Assembly (NCBI RefSeq): GCF_014192715.1
Contig: NZ_JACHYH010000001.1
Coordinates: 124,001-188,000 of the forward strand
Direction of reading: 5' to 3'
DNA length: 64,000 nucleotides
Origin: Luteibacter sp. Sphag1AF
GTDB taxonomy: Bacteria > Pseudomonadota > Gammaproteobacteria > Xanthomonadales > Rhodanobacteraceae
The position numbers and the translations under genes were made by a program. The notes below the pieces were generated by a model that searched no databases, had not been told where the DNA came from, and worked only from the letters and a program-made list of their open reading frames with translations. Each line of letters begins with the position of its first letter. Within the stretch, counting starts at the first letter, position 1. Shown piece by piece: positions 58,501-64,000 of this stretch.

Positions 58501-59274
58501 GTGGACGACAAACAGCACGAGCAGGAAAAGGCCGCCGAATCGCTACCACTGACTGCCGATATCCGCGTGGACCTCGGCCAGCATGTTCACCTTGTGGGCT
58601 TCGGCATCGACGGCCGGATTACCGGCGCGCTGGATGTGAAAGAACGCCCTGGCCGCGTCACTACCGGCCAGGGGCAGATCGGCGTTGACGGTACTTACAA
58701 GGCATACGGTCAGGATCTGCGCATCGAGCAGGGCCAGTTGCTGTTCGCGAGCACGCCCATCGACAACCCCGGCATCAACATCCGCGCGGCACGCACGCTC
58801 AATCCCAATGCCACGGTTGATGAAGGCCAGAAAGTTGGCCTGTATGTGTCCGGCACGGCGCAACGGCCGATTCTGACCGTGTTTTCCAATCCGGTGATGG
58901 AGCAGTCCGATGCGCTCTCGTATCTGGTAACAGGCAAACCGCTGTCGCAAGTGAAGGGCGGCGAAGGCAATATGGTGGGGGCGGCTGCGCAGGCACTGGG
59001 CTCTGCGGCGGGTGACCTGCTGGCCAAGAGCGTCGGATCGAAGATAGGCGTCGACGACATTGGTGTGTCCAATAACGATGCACTGGGCGGCACGTCGGCG
59101 TTCACCGTGGGCAAATACCTGTCACCCCGTTTGTACCTGAGCTATGGCGTGGGTCTTTTCGATCCCGGCCAGGTCATCACCCTGCGCTACCTGCTCAACC
59201 ACCGCTGGAACTTCGAGGCGCAAAACGCCACCGACTTCAACCGTGCCAGCCTGAACTACCGCTTCGAGAAGTAG
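55522..59274 (+). CDS. tamB: Translocation and assembly module subunit TamB
   Basis: TamB is an AsmA-like bridge protein anchored in the inner membrane that spans the periplasm to TamA. The 1250-residue protein has one N-terminal helix (about 6-28, LRGLLALGVLLVLVASFAWW), a very long beta-groove region, and the conserved C-terminal DUF490 domain (FASTPIDNPGINIRA, VGLYVSGTAQRPILT, SYGVGLFDPGQVITLRY). It ends in a barrel-like aromatic strand. GAGGAG precedes the ATG at 55522. With yhdP in the same window, two members of the family are present. Confidence 0.94.
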   Translation: MKWFLRGLLALGVLLVLVASFAWWALGTGAGLRFALARASAFTNGALTVQHAEGSLAGPLDITGLRYVDGKGMDVKVAKAHLDLRILPLLRKRAHVLDLNVDGVDVVLGPSEPDTEPSSPFSLSPPLDVVLDRVHVGHVKVTQANQPLFESNSLDLAGSWTGKGIEFRQLSLKAPDGHADLGGTLAIGRGYSGDGKASFAWKVAGVDYAGSIEAHSDGKNAKALIELTLPMVAQIDANLEQSGDFAWTGRIDAPRFNPKPLLGDSSLTALGVALEGKGNRYGADVSGTVDLNDYTVRLAPLRANFDHEYKRLTIDELTAGSPQFQGALTARGTVQLDAKPVSADLRLDWKDVLIPENVAGQDLASAGGVALRGSADQFHAEGAVDIGPPGQVQHLTLDVDGTPKVITLNTLTLKQPKGSLETRGTLILDPQLAWKLDIQGNNVDPGQLLADWNGALNLDLSSEGKLVNNEPTGTFDLRKLDGTLRKRALRGNGRLALIPGNIVNGQLDLASGGSTIHLDARGDTSNNADLKLAIASLGDWLPDSGGRIDGDINVQGKWPALAVKANVRGSAIDYAGQKLTSLRVDANIPDISKPGGTAAIDVAGVDASGMRLDSVAIHANGNEQRHQLTIDAKGKPLSADLALSGSLKDGNWNGTLSTLNLDVQGLPRWRLQTASQLAWNNGAASMSDLCLTAGDPLVCIAAKQDKAGNLQGNYRLRNIPVAMILTAAGSSDLPMHAEGSIQGDGNVSRTAAGALSGQANITSAHGSVAYTDHADQPLLVYNDLVASAQLSPASQRITVRASLNDGGTLDGNVGISGAQQALSGSVSVHLKNLAFVELFTSAVAEVKGALDGSFQMGGTIAQPAITGQATLGGFAAEVPAAGLKLKEGRITLTTSDAANYRIDGTVRSGDGTLTIAGNAGLGKGGSTQIGITGNKFTAVDIPAAKAVVSPDIKLVQSGEGTNVTGKVSVDMADVNVERLPGAGATKASPDVVVVDDKQHEQEKAAESLPLTADIRVDLGQHVHLVGFGIDGRITGALDVKERPGRVTTGQGQIGVDGTYKAYGQDLRIEQGQLLFASTPIDNPGINIRAARTLNPNATVDEGQKVGLYVSGTAQRPILTVFSNPVMEQSDALSYLVTGKPLSQVKGGEGNMVGAAAQALGSAAGDLLAKSVGSKIGVDDIGVSNNDALGGTSAFTVGKYLSPRLYLSYGVGLFDPGQVITLRYLLNHRWNFEAQNATDFNRASLNYRFEK

Positions 59275-59295
59275 GCTGTCGCGGAAGCGCGCTCA

Positions 59296-59342
59296 ACTAT
59301 CCACAGCCGGTGTGGATAGTCGATGCATAAGCATGTGGATAA
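59296..59342. promoter_or_regulatory. Cluster of three DnaA-box-like 9-mers with an inverted repeat
   Basis: CTATCCACA occurs at 59297-59305 and, inverted, at 59311-59319, forming a perfect 10-bp stem with a five-base loop (59296-59320). A perfect TTATCCACA lies on the minus strand at 59334-59342. The hairpin could simply terminate tamB, whose stop is at 59274, but the 9-mers match the DnaA consensus. Confidence 0.5.
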
Positions 59343-59378
59343 GTTGCTTCCAGCCTTGTCGGCCAGATACTTGCGTCA

Positions 59379-59401
59379 GCGTGGTCAAGAATTGACCACG
59401 C
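59379..59401 (-). terminator. Inverted repeat after the DUF2802 gene
   Basis: A perfect 10-bp stem (59379-59388 with 59392-59401) and three-base loop lies nine bases past the stop codon of the minus-strand operon. There is no T tract; it may be a Rho-assisted end or mRNA-stabilising structure. Confidence 0.55.
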
Positions 59402-59410
59402 TCTCCGTCA

Positions 59411-59809
59411 TCAGGACGGATTGCCCGCGTGCAGGCGATGCAGCAGTTCGGCTTCCGACAGCGACAGGCCGCAGGTTTCAGCAATCTGCTGTGCCGTGGC
59501 GCCCTGACGGGCAAGGCGCTGTGCCAGCGTGTACGCACGATCTGTTGCGTGCCCCACTTCGTTGGGCATGCCGGGTGAATGACGGACCTGATCTTCGATA
59601 TCGCCCAGGCGGATCTCAAGGCGCTTCAGCACGCCGATCAGCGCGGCCTCATCCACATGGACGGTGCGCGAATCAGCTTCCTGCGGCGCGGCGACTGCCG
59701 CCGGCACGTGCACGTGAGGTAATGCAGTGGCCTTGCCCAGCCGCCGCCAGAGCAGCAGCAGACCAAGCATCTGCAACACGGCCAGGGCGATAAGAATGTA
59801 AGCGAGCAT
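59411..59809 (-). CDS. DUF2802 protein of the chemotaxis/motility operon
   Basis: A 132-residue protein with one N-terminal membrane helix (LAYILIALAVLQMLGLLLLWRR), a linker, and a C-terminal helical region (LKRLEIRLGDIEDQV; YTLAQRLARQGATAQQIAET; LSLSEAELLHRLH) that resembles a helix-turn-helix. This is the DUF2802 family found at the end of cheA-motCD-cheW operons in Pseudomonas and Xanthomonas; its function is not established. The ATG at 59809 is preferred; a TTG at 59845 is in frame. Confidence 0.8.
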   Translation of the reverse strand: MLAYILIALAVLQMLGLLLLWRRLGKATALPHVHVPAAVAAPQEADSRTVHVDEAALIGVLKRLEIRLGDIEDQVRHSPGMPNEVGHATDRAYTLAQRLARQGATAQQIAETCGLSLSEAELLHRLHAGNPS

Positions 59810-59865
59810 GTTGTCCACCGGCAGATCCTGATTGATGCGCGCCAACGAACATCACCCGCTGACCG

Positions 59866-60324
59866 TCAGACCCGGCAGAGGCGCTGCACGTCAACAAGTG
59901 CGATAAAACCATCGTGCCGCGTCACCACGCCACTGACCGGGTCGTCCCTGCGGGACGCACGACCGGGCGGCGGCGGTGCGACTTCACCGGCATCCAGATC
60001 AAGCATATCGCCGATGGCGTCGATGCGCATACCAACAATCGAGCCCTCATCGTCAAACACCATCACGCGCTGGCCATCTTCGAGCGCCGGCTCCACGCTG
60101 CCATCCAGACCAAAGCGACGGCGACCGTCCAGCACGGGCACGATCTGCCCACGCAGATTGAGGATGCCAAGCACGTCGCGTGGTGCTCCGGGAACCGGAG
60201 TGACATCACCACAACGGATAACCTCACGCACGCTGGAAAGCAGAACAGCGTATCGCTGTTCCTTGAGGATGAAGCCCAGCCATGCACCCTGGCCACCATG
60301 TACTGCCTGGCGTGCACCGTTCAT
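59866..60324 (-). CDS. cheW: Chemotaxis coupling protein CheW
   Basis: A 152-residue CheW adaptor linking CheA to chemoreceptors: FILKEQRYAVLLSSVREVIR, then GILNLRGQIVPVLDGRRRFG and VMVFDDEGSIVGMRIDAI, with the last strand GFIALVDVQRL. The ATG at 60324 overlaps the stop of the upstream CheW-like gene by four bases (ATGA) and has GGAGGGG upstream. As part of the cheA-motC-motD-parA run it probably serves the flagellar chemotaxis array. Confidence 0.92.
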   Translation of the reverse strand: MNGARQAVHGGQGAWLGFILKEQRYAVLLSSVREVIRCGDVTPVPGAPRDVLGILNLRGQIVPVLDGRRRFGLDGSVEPALEDGQRVMVFDDEGSIVGMRIDAIGDMLDLDAGEVAPPPPGRASRRDDPVSGVVTRHDGFIALVDVQRLCRV

Positions 60325-60884
60325 GGGCACCCCTCCCTTTCAAGCCATTCAATCAGGGCAGCCGTGTTGACCACCGCGCATTTCGGTTCTTTTGCCATGC
60401 CGGCCAACCAGGGCCGGGAGGTCGTGTTGGTACGCCACTGGACGGCGTCGGGATCGAAAGACACCGGCTCGTCCTGCACCGTGCAGGCAACCGCCCAACG
60501 GCGGTCGGCGAACAGCAGCAGCGTGGTCGGTGCGGCGCCCGGCATGCCGGGTGCCACGACGGACGCCAGATCGGCCACGAACGGTTCACCGCCCGGGTGA
60601 CGCCAGCGGCCGAGGCACACCGGATGGGGCGGTACAGGCGGCTCCAGCGGCGGCATCGGCAGCATGTGCACGACGTCGCGGGTATCAATGGCGAGCTGGA
60701 TGCCCGCGGCCTGACAAAGCAGGTAGCGGTGCTCATCCTCGACGGGAAGTTCGCTCGCTCCGCCCTTGCGCCACGGTTCGAACGCGACCACCTGCACAGA
60801 GGTGTCCTGCGGCACCACGGCGGGCGTCAGCAGTTCCGCCAGATAGTTGGCCACCAGCTGATCGGCCGTATGCTGCGAGGTCAT
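60321..60884 (-). CDS. CheW-like domain protein
   Basis: A 187-residue divergent CheW-domain protein between parA and cheW. About 50 N-terminal residues (LVANYLAELLTPA) are followed by a CheW-like fold: YLLCQAAGIQLAIDTRDVVHM, VCLGRWRHPGGEPFVADLAS, LLLFADRRWAVACTV and a C-terminal VNTAALIEWLE. The position matches the extra CheW-like gene (PA1463-like) of Pseudomonas che operons; related proteins help place the array with ParC. The start ATG at 60884 shares one base with the parA stop (TGATG). Confidence 0.82.
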   Translation of the reverse strand: MTSQHTADQLVANYLAELLTPAVVPQDTSVQVVAFEPWRKGGASELPVEDEHRYLLCQAAGIQLAIDTRDVVHMLPMPPLEPPVPPHPVCLGRWRHPGGEPFVADLASVVAPGMPGAAPTTLLLFADRRWAVACTVQDEPVSFDPDAVQWRTNTTSRPWLAGMAKEPKCAVVNTAALIEWLEREGCP

Positions 60885-61672
60885 CACGCCGCCGCCTCCG
60901 CCATCACGTCAGCGGGAAGCGCCTGAAGCTCTTCCAGCAATTGACGATACGCCAGACCGCCCCGACGGGCCGCTGGCCAGGATGCCAGCGGCACACCTGC
61001 TGCGCTGGCCTCACGAATCTGCGTATCGGTGGGGATCACCGCCTGGCTGACCACGTCGCCGTACTGCTCGCGAAGCTGTTCCAGGCAGGCGCGCGAGGCA
61101 TGCGTGCGGGCGTCGAACATGGTCGGCACGATGGTGCGCGGCAGCGGGCGGCCGCGCGAACGCTCGATCATGCCAAGGCTGCGCAGCATGCGTTCAAGGC
61201 CTGCCAGCGCCAGTGCTTCGGTTTGCGTGGGCACCAGCAGGCGGTCGCTCGCGGCCAGCGCGTTGACCATCAGCACGCCGAGTGTGGGCGGGCAATCAAT
61301 CAGCACCTGATCGAACTCGTCCGCCACGGCGGCAAGCGCCTGCTTCACCACCAGCCCCATGCCGGCACGCGTGCCCACCTGGCGATCCAGAGTGATCATG
61401 GCGGCCGATGCAGGAAGCACAAAAAGATGGTCGTACGCGGTGTCGTGCACCAGCGAAGAGACCGATGCAGCGCTGCCGCCCGCCCCAAACAGATCGTAGA
61501 CGCTGCCCTGCGCACCGCCCTCCACGCCGATATAGCCGCTGAGCGACGCGTGCGGGTCCATGTCCACCAAGAGCGTGCGCTTGCCCTGGGCGGCAATCAG
61601 GCTGCCGAGTGCCACCGTCGTCGTGGTCTTGCCGACGCCACCCTTCTGGTTGGCGACAGCCCACACGCGCAT
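60884..61672 (-). CDS. ParA/MinD-type ATPase (chemotaxis array positioning, ParC-like)
   Basis: A 262-residue deviant Walker ATPase: KGGVGKTT at residues 10-17, LLVDMDPHASLSGY for switch I, and VLIDCPPTLG for Walker B. In this operon context such proteins (ParC of Vibrio, ParP partner) place chemotaxis arrays at the pole and partition them; that role is inferred from position. No ParB partner is encoded beside it. Start ATG at 61672 shares one base with the motD stop. A chromosome-partitioning role is less likely given the neighbours. Confidence 0.88.
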   Translation of the reverse strand: MRVWAVANQKGGVGKTTTTVALGSLIAAQGKRTLLVDMDPHASLSGYIGVEGGAQGSVYDLFGAGGSAASVSSLVHDTAYDHLFVLPASAAMITLDRQVGTRAGMGLVVKQALAAVADEFDQVLIDCPPTLGVLMVNALAASDRLLVPTQTEALALAGLERMLRSLGMIERSRGRPLPRTIVPTMFDARTHASRACLEQLREQYGDVVSQAVIPTDTQIREASAAGVPLASWPAARRGGLAYRQLLEELQALPADVMAEAAA

Positions 61673-62667
61673 CACGGCACCTCCGGGTGCGCGAAGGTGG
61701 CGGCACCTGCCGTGGCTGCGCCGGCTTGCAGAGGTGCAGGCGCTGGCGACGGAGCGGCGGGCTCGGAGGTCTTTGTAAGATCAATGCGGTCGGCGTCGCT
61801 GTAAAAGCGCGCGGGCGCTGCCTTGTCGCTCATCACCACGATGAGCACACGACGATTCCTGTTACGGCCTTCCGTGGTGGTGTTGTCGGCCACGGGCCGG
61901 AATTCACCCCAGCCAATGATGCCGACGCGATGCGCATCCACACCGGCGCCCGTAAGCAGGCGCGCCACGCTGGCGGCGCGTGCTGCCGACAGTTCCCAGT
62001 TGGACGGGAATGCCGCGGTGCTGATGGGCGTGGTGTCGGTGTAGCCCTCGATGCGCATGGCATTGGGGAACGGTGCAAGGATGCCCGCGATTTTGGTCAG
62101 CGTGTCTTCGGCCGGGCCCTGAAGGCGGGCAACACCGATGGGAAACAGGATGTCGGTACGAACTTCGATTTCGAGCCAGTCGGCCGTCTTGCGCACGCTG
62201 ACCAGATTCTTGTCGATCAGCGGCTTCATCGCGCGCTGCACTTCTTCGGAAATCTGGCTGAGGTTGGCCTCGTCGGTCTTGCCCACCGTGGTGTTGGACG
62301 CAGCCGCCGTCTGCACGGCCGCCGATTCCTGACGTTCTTTGGCCGCACCCTCGTGGCCAGGCAACGGCAGGTCGCGCGGCGGCAACGGCACGTCGATGCG
62401 CGAGATGGGCGTGGCGTTGGGCGCACGCGACTGGTTGGGCATGGGCACCTGACGCGCCGGCTCGGCCTCGCGTGTGGGCTCGATGACGCGACCGGTGCCA
62501 TTGAAGGCCTCGTTGATCGACTGCGCCATGACCCGGAATTTGGTTTCGTTGACGGCGGATACCGCGTACATCACGACGAACAGCGCCAACAACAACGTGA
62601 TCAGGTCACCATAAGGGATGGCCCAGCGTTCGTGGTTGATGTGCTCTTCGACGTGACGGCGTTTCAC
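61672..62667 (-). CDS. motD: Flagellar stator protein MotD (MotB family)
   Basis: A 331-residue MotB-type stator subunit that pairs with MotC. A single N-terminal membrane helix (about 18-38) contains the proton-carrying aspartate D21 in IPYGDLITLLLALF. A long Pro-rich linker precedes the peptidoglycan-binding OmpA-like domain (EGYTDTTPIS, SNWELSAARAASVARLL, EGRNRNRRV). An extra Ala/Pro-rich tail of about 35 residues follows the OmpA domain. The stop overlaps parA and the start overlaps motC by four bases. Confidence 0.93.
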   Translation of the reverse strand: MKRRHVEEHINHERWAIPYGDLITLLLALFVVMYAVSAVNETKFRVMAQSINEAFNGTGRVIEPTREAEPARQVPMPNQSRAPNATPISRIDVPLPPRDLPLPGHEGAAKERQESAAVQTAAASNTTVGKTDEANLSQISEEVQRAMKPLIDKNLVSVRKTADWLEIEVRTDILFPIGVARLQGPAEDTLTKIAGILAPFPNAMRIEGYTDTTPISTAAFPSNWELSAARAASVARLLTGAGVDAHRVGIIGWGEFRPVADNTTTEGRNRNRRVLIVVMSDKAAPARFYSDADRIDLTKTSEPAAPSPAPAPLQAGAATAGAATFAHPEVP

Positions 62668-63404
62668 GACAGGAATCCCTGCAGCTTGCTCTCGATGTGA
62701 CGCGGGTTGTCGCCCTGGGCGATGGACACCAGCCCTTCCACCAGAATTTCGCGCATCTGCGAACGCGCGCGCGCCAGGCCTTTCAGGCGCGCTGCCATGG
62801 GGAGCGCGAGGAGATTGGCCAGACCGATACCGTAAATGGTGGCCACGAAAGCGGCCGCAATGCCGTGCCCCAGCTTGCTGGGCTCGGCGAGATTCTGCAT
62901 GACGGCCATCAGGCCCATCACGGCACCGATGATGCCCATGGTGGGCGAGTAGGCGCCTGCATTTTCAAAAACCTTGGCCGCTTCAATATCGGTGTGCTCA
63001 CGCGCCAGCACCTCCACTTCAAGCACGCTGCGCATGGCATCGGGCTCGGTGCCGTCCACCAGCAGTTGCAGGCCTTTGCGCACGAACGGATCGGTTTCGC
63101 GCTCGATGCCCGGCTCCAGGCCCAGCAGGCCCTGGCGGCGGGAGATTTCGCTCCAGCCGATGATCCGGCTGACCAGATCGGCCGACTCGATCAGCGGCGG
63201 GCGATACACCCACGGGAGCATGCTCCACGCGCGCTTGAGCACCGGGCCTGGCGTCTGCACAAGCAGTGCCGCCAGCGTGCCGAGAAACACGATCACGAAG
63301 GCGGCCGGATTCCACAGGGCGTCCAGGCTGCTGCCCTTGAGGATGGTTCCGACGATGATGACCAGGAAGGCCAGAATCGTTCCGACGACGCTTACGATAT
63401 CCAT
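62664..63404 (-). CDS. motC: Flagellar stator protein MotC (MotA family)
   Basis: A 246-residue MotA-type stator with four membrane helices: two at the N-terminus (VGTILAFLVIIVGTIL; PAAFVIVFLGTLAALLV) and two after a cytoplasmic loop (YSPTMGIIGAVMGLMAVM; GIAAAFVATIYGIGLANLL). Charged rotor-facing residues lie in the cytoplasmic loop, including ARLKGLARARSQMRE. With MotD it forms a proton-driven stator. It starts one base after the cheA stop. Confidence 0.93.
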   Translation of the reverse strand: MDIVSVVGTILAFLVIIVGTILKGSSLDALWNPAAFVIVFLGTLAALLVQTPGPVLKRAWSMLPWVYRPPLIESADLVSRIIGWSEISRRQGLLGLEPGIERETDPFVRKGLQLLVDGTEPDAMRSVLEVEVLAREHTDIEAAKVFENAGAYSPTMGIIGAVMGLMAVMQNLAEPSKLGHGIAAAFVATIYGIGLANLLALPMAARLKGLARARSQMREILVEGLVSIAQGDNPRHIESKLQGFLS

Positions 63405-63405
63405 A

Positions 63406-64000
63406 TCAGACAGCCACCCTCATGGATGGAAGAAGCTGACCGGCGTCATCCGCCAGGCCTGCCAGATCGAGCACGAGCGAAATGCGCCCGTCGCCCGTGA
63501 TGGTGGCGCCCGCCACGCCGGGAACGTCTTTGAGCAACGGCCCCAGAGGCTTGGCCATGACGTCTTCGCGGCCCAGCACTTCGTCCACCAGGCAACCCAG
63601 CGTCTGGTGACCAATCTGCACAACCACCACATGACGGCCGCCCGACGGCGCACCAGCCCAGCCGGCAAGGTCGCACAGCGGCAACGCACGCTGGCGATGA
63701 GCCGCCACCACGCGACCGTCCAGCGTCTGGATCTGCCCTTCGGACAGCTCGAACACTTCGGCCACGTTGCTGAGCGGCAATGCGAGCAGGCGCGTGCCCA
63801 CGCGAACCATCAGCACGCGCAGGATGGCCAGAGTGAGGGGTACCGACAGACGCACTTCCGAACCGCCGCCCACTCGTGAATCAATGGACAGGCGACCGCC
63901 CAGTTCCACGATCTTCGTCTTGACGACGTCCATGCCCACGCCCCGACCGGAGATGTCCGACACCTGGCTGGCCGTGCTGAAACCGGGACGGAACACGATC
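63406..64000 (-). CDS. cheA: Chemotaxis histidine kinase CheA (C-terminal part)
   Basis: The gene enters from the right edge. Visible are the end of the ATP-binding domain (FRPGFSTASQVSDISGRGVG with the G2 box GRGVGMDVV) and the whole CheW-like regulatory domain (LTLAILRVLMVRVGTRLLAL, GRVVAAHRQRALPLCDLA, LGCLVDEVLGREDVMAKPLG, ISLVLDLAGL). The P1 histidine phosphotransfer and dimer domains are outside. There is no cheB between it and motC, unlike the Pseudomonas aeruginosa operon as I recall it. Confidence 0.93.
   Translation of the reverse strand, partial: IVFRPGFSTASQVSDISGRGVGMDVVKTKIVELGGRLSIDSRVGGGSEVRLSVPLTLAILRVLMVRVGTRLLALPLSNVAEVFELSEGQIQTLDGRVVAAHRQRALPLCDLAGWAGAPSGGRHVVVVQIGHQTLGCLVDEVLGREDVMAKPLGPLLKDVPGVAGATITGDGRISLVLDLAGLADDAGQLLPSMRVAV

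Overview
The window is high-GC gammaproteobacterial chromosome. Gene content and order point to Xanthomonadales/Lysobacterales, most likely a Rhodanobacteraceae relative (Dyella/Luteibacter/Rhodanobacter type); this is an inference from gene order and protein flavour, not from a search. No rRNA, tRNA, CRISPR array, transposase or integrase was seen.

Layout. 1-2.7 kb: tail of a LOTUS-domain protein, then tilS, xseB, ispA. 2.7-5.0 kb (minus): an HMGL-like TIM-barrel protein translationally coupled to a PAS-GGDEF cyclase. 5.1-9.4 kb: DUF4870 protein, pmbA, DUF1653 protein, darP, tldD. 9.6-10.8 kb: a fatty acid hydroxylase-superfamily membrane protein. 10.8-23.4 kb (minus): a housekeeping run leuS-lptE-holA-nadD-rsfS-rlmH-maf-rng-yhdP-metallopeptidase. 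23.6-24.7 kb: chaA.

24.7-40.3 kb is an accessory island. It holds a two-partner secretion/contact-dependent inhibition locus on the minus strand: transporter CdiB/FhaC (38319-40007), a 2766-residue CdiA/FhaB exoprotein (29991-38291), its immunity gene (29499-29981), and then 4.5 kb of orphan immunity genes separated by broken CdiA C-terminal pieces. The tip toxin carries E, D, S, K residues spaced like the zinc-dependent CdiA DNase type. Seven immunity or immunity-like genes lie on the minus strand: five are paralogues sharing an almost identical 3' block, and two are unrelated, each sitting right behind the tail of a different vanished toxin. The island is bracketed by a direct repeat of about 110-125 bp: the end of chaA plus downstream DNA (24705-24830) recurs as a decayed copy at 40187-40313.

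40.6-43.6 kb: a 998-residue Ig-like repeat protein of unknown role. 43.6-49.8 kb (minus): relA, hrpA. 49.9-50.4 kb: dps behind a four-element OxyR-type operator. 50.4-53.6 kb: a VOC protein and a GH17-GT2 fusion likely to make or remodel a beta-glucan. 53.7-59.3 kb: tamA-tamB. 59.4-64 kb (minus): the end of a chemotaxis/motility operon, cheA(partial)-motC-motD-parA-cheW-like-cheW-DUF2802, with 4-nt or shorter junctions.

The most novel part is the mosaic toxin/immunity array at 24.9-30.0 kb.
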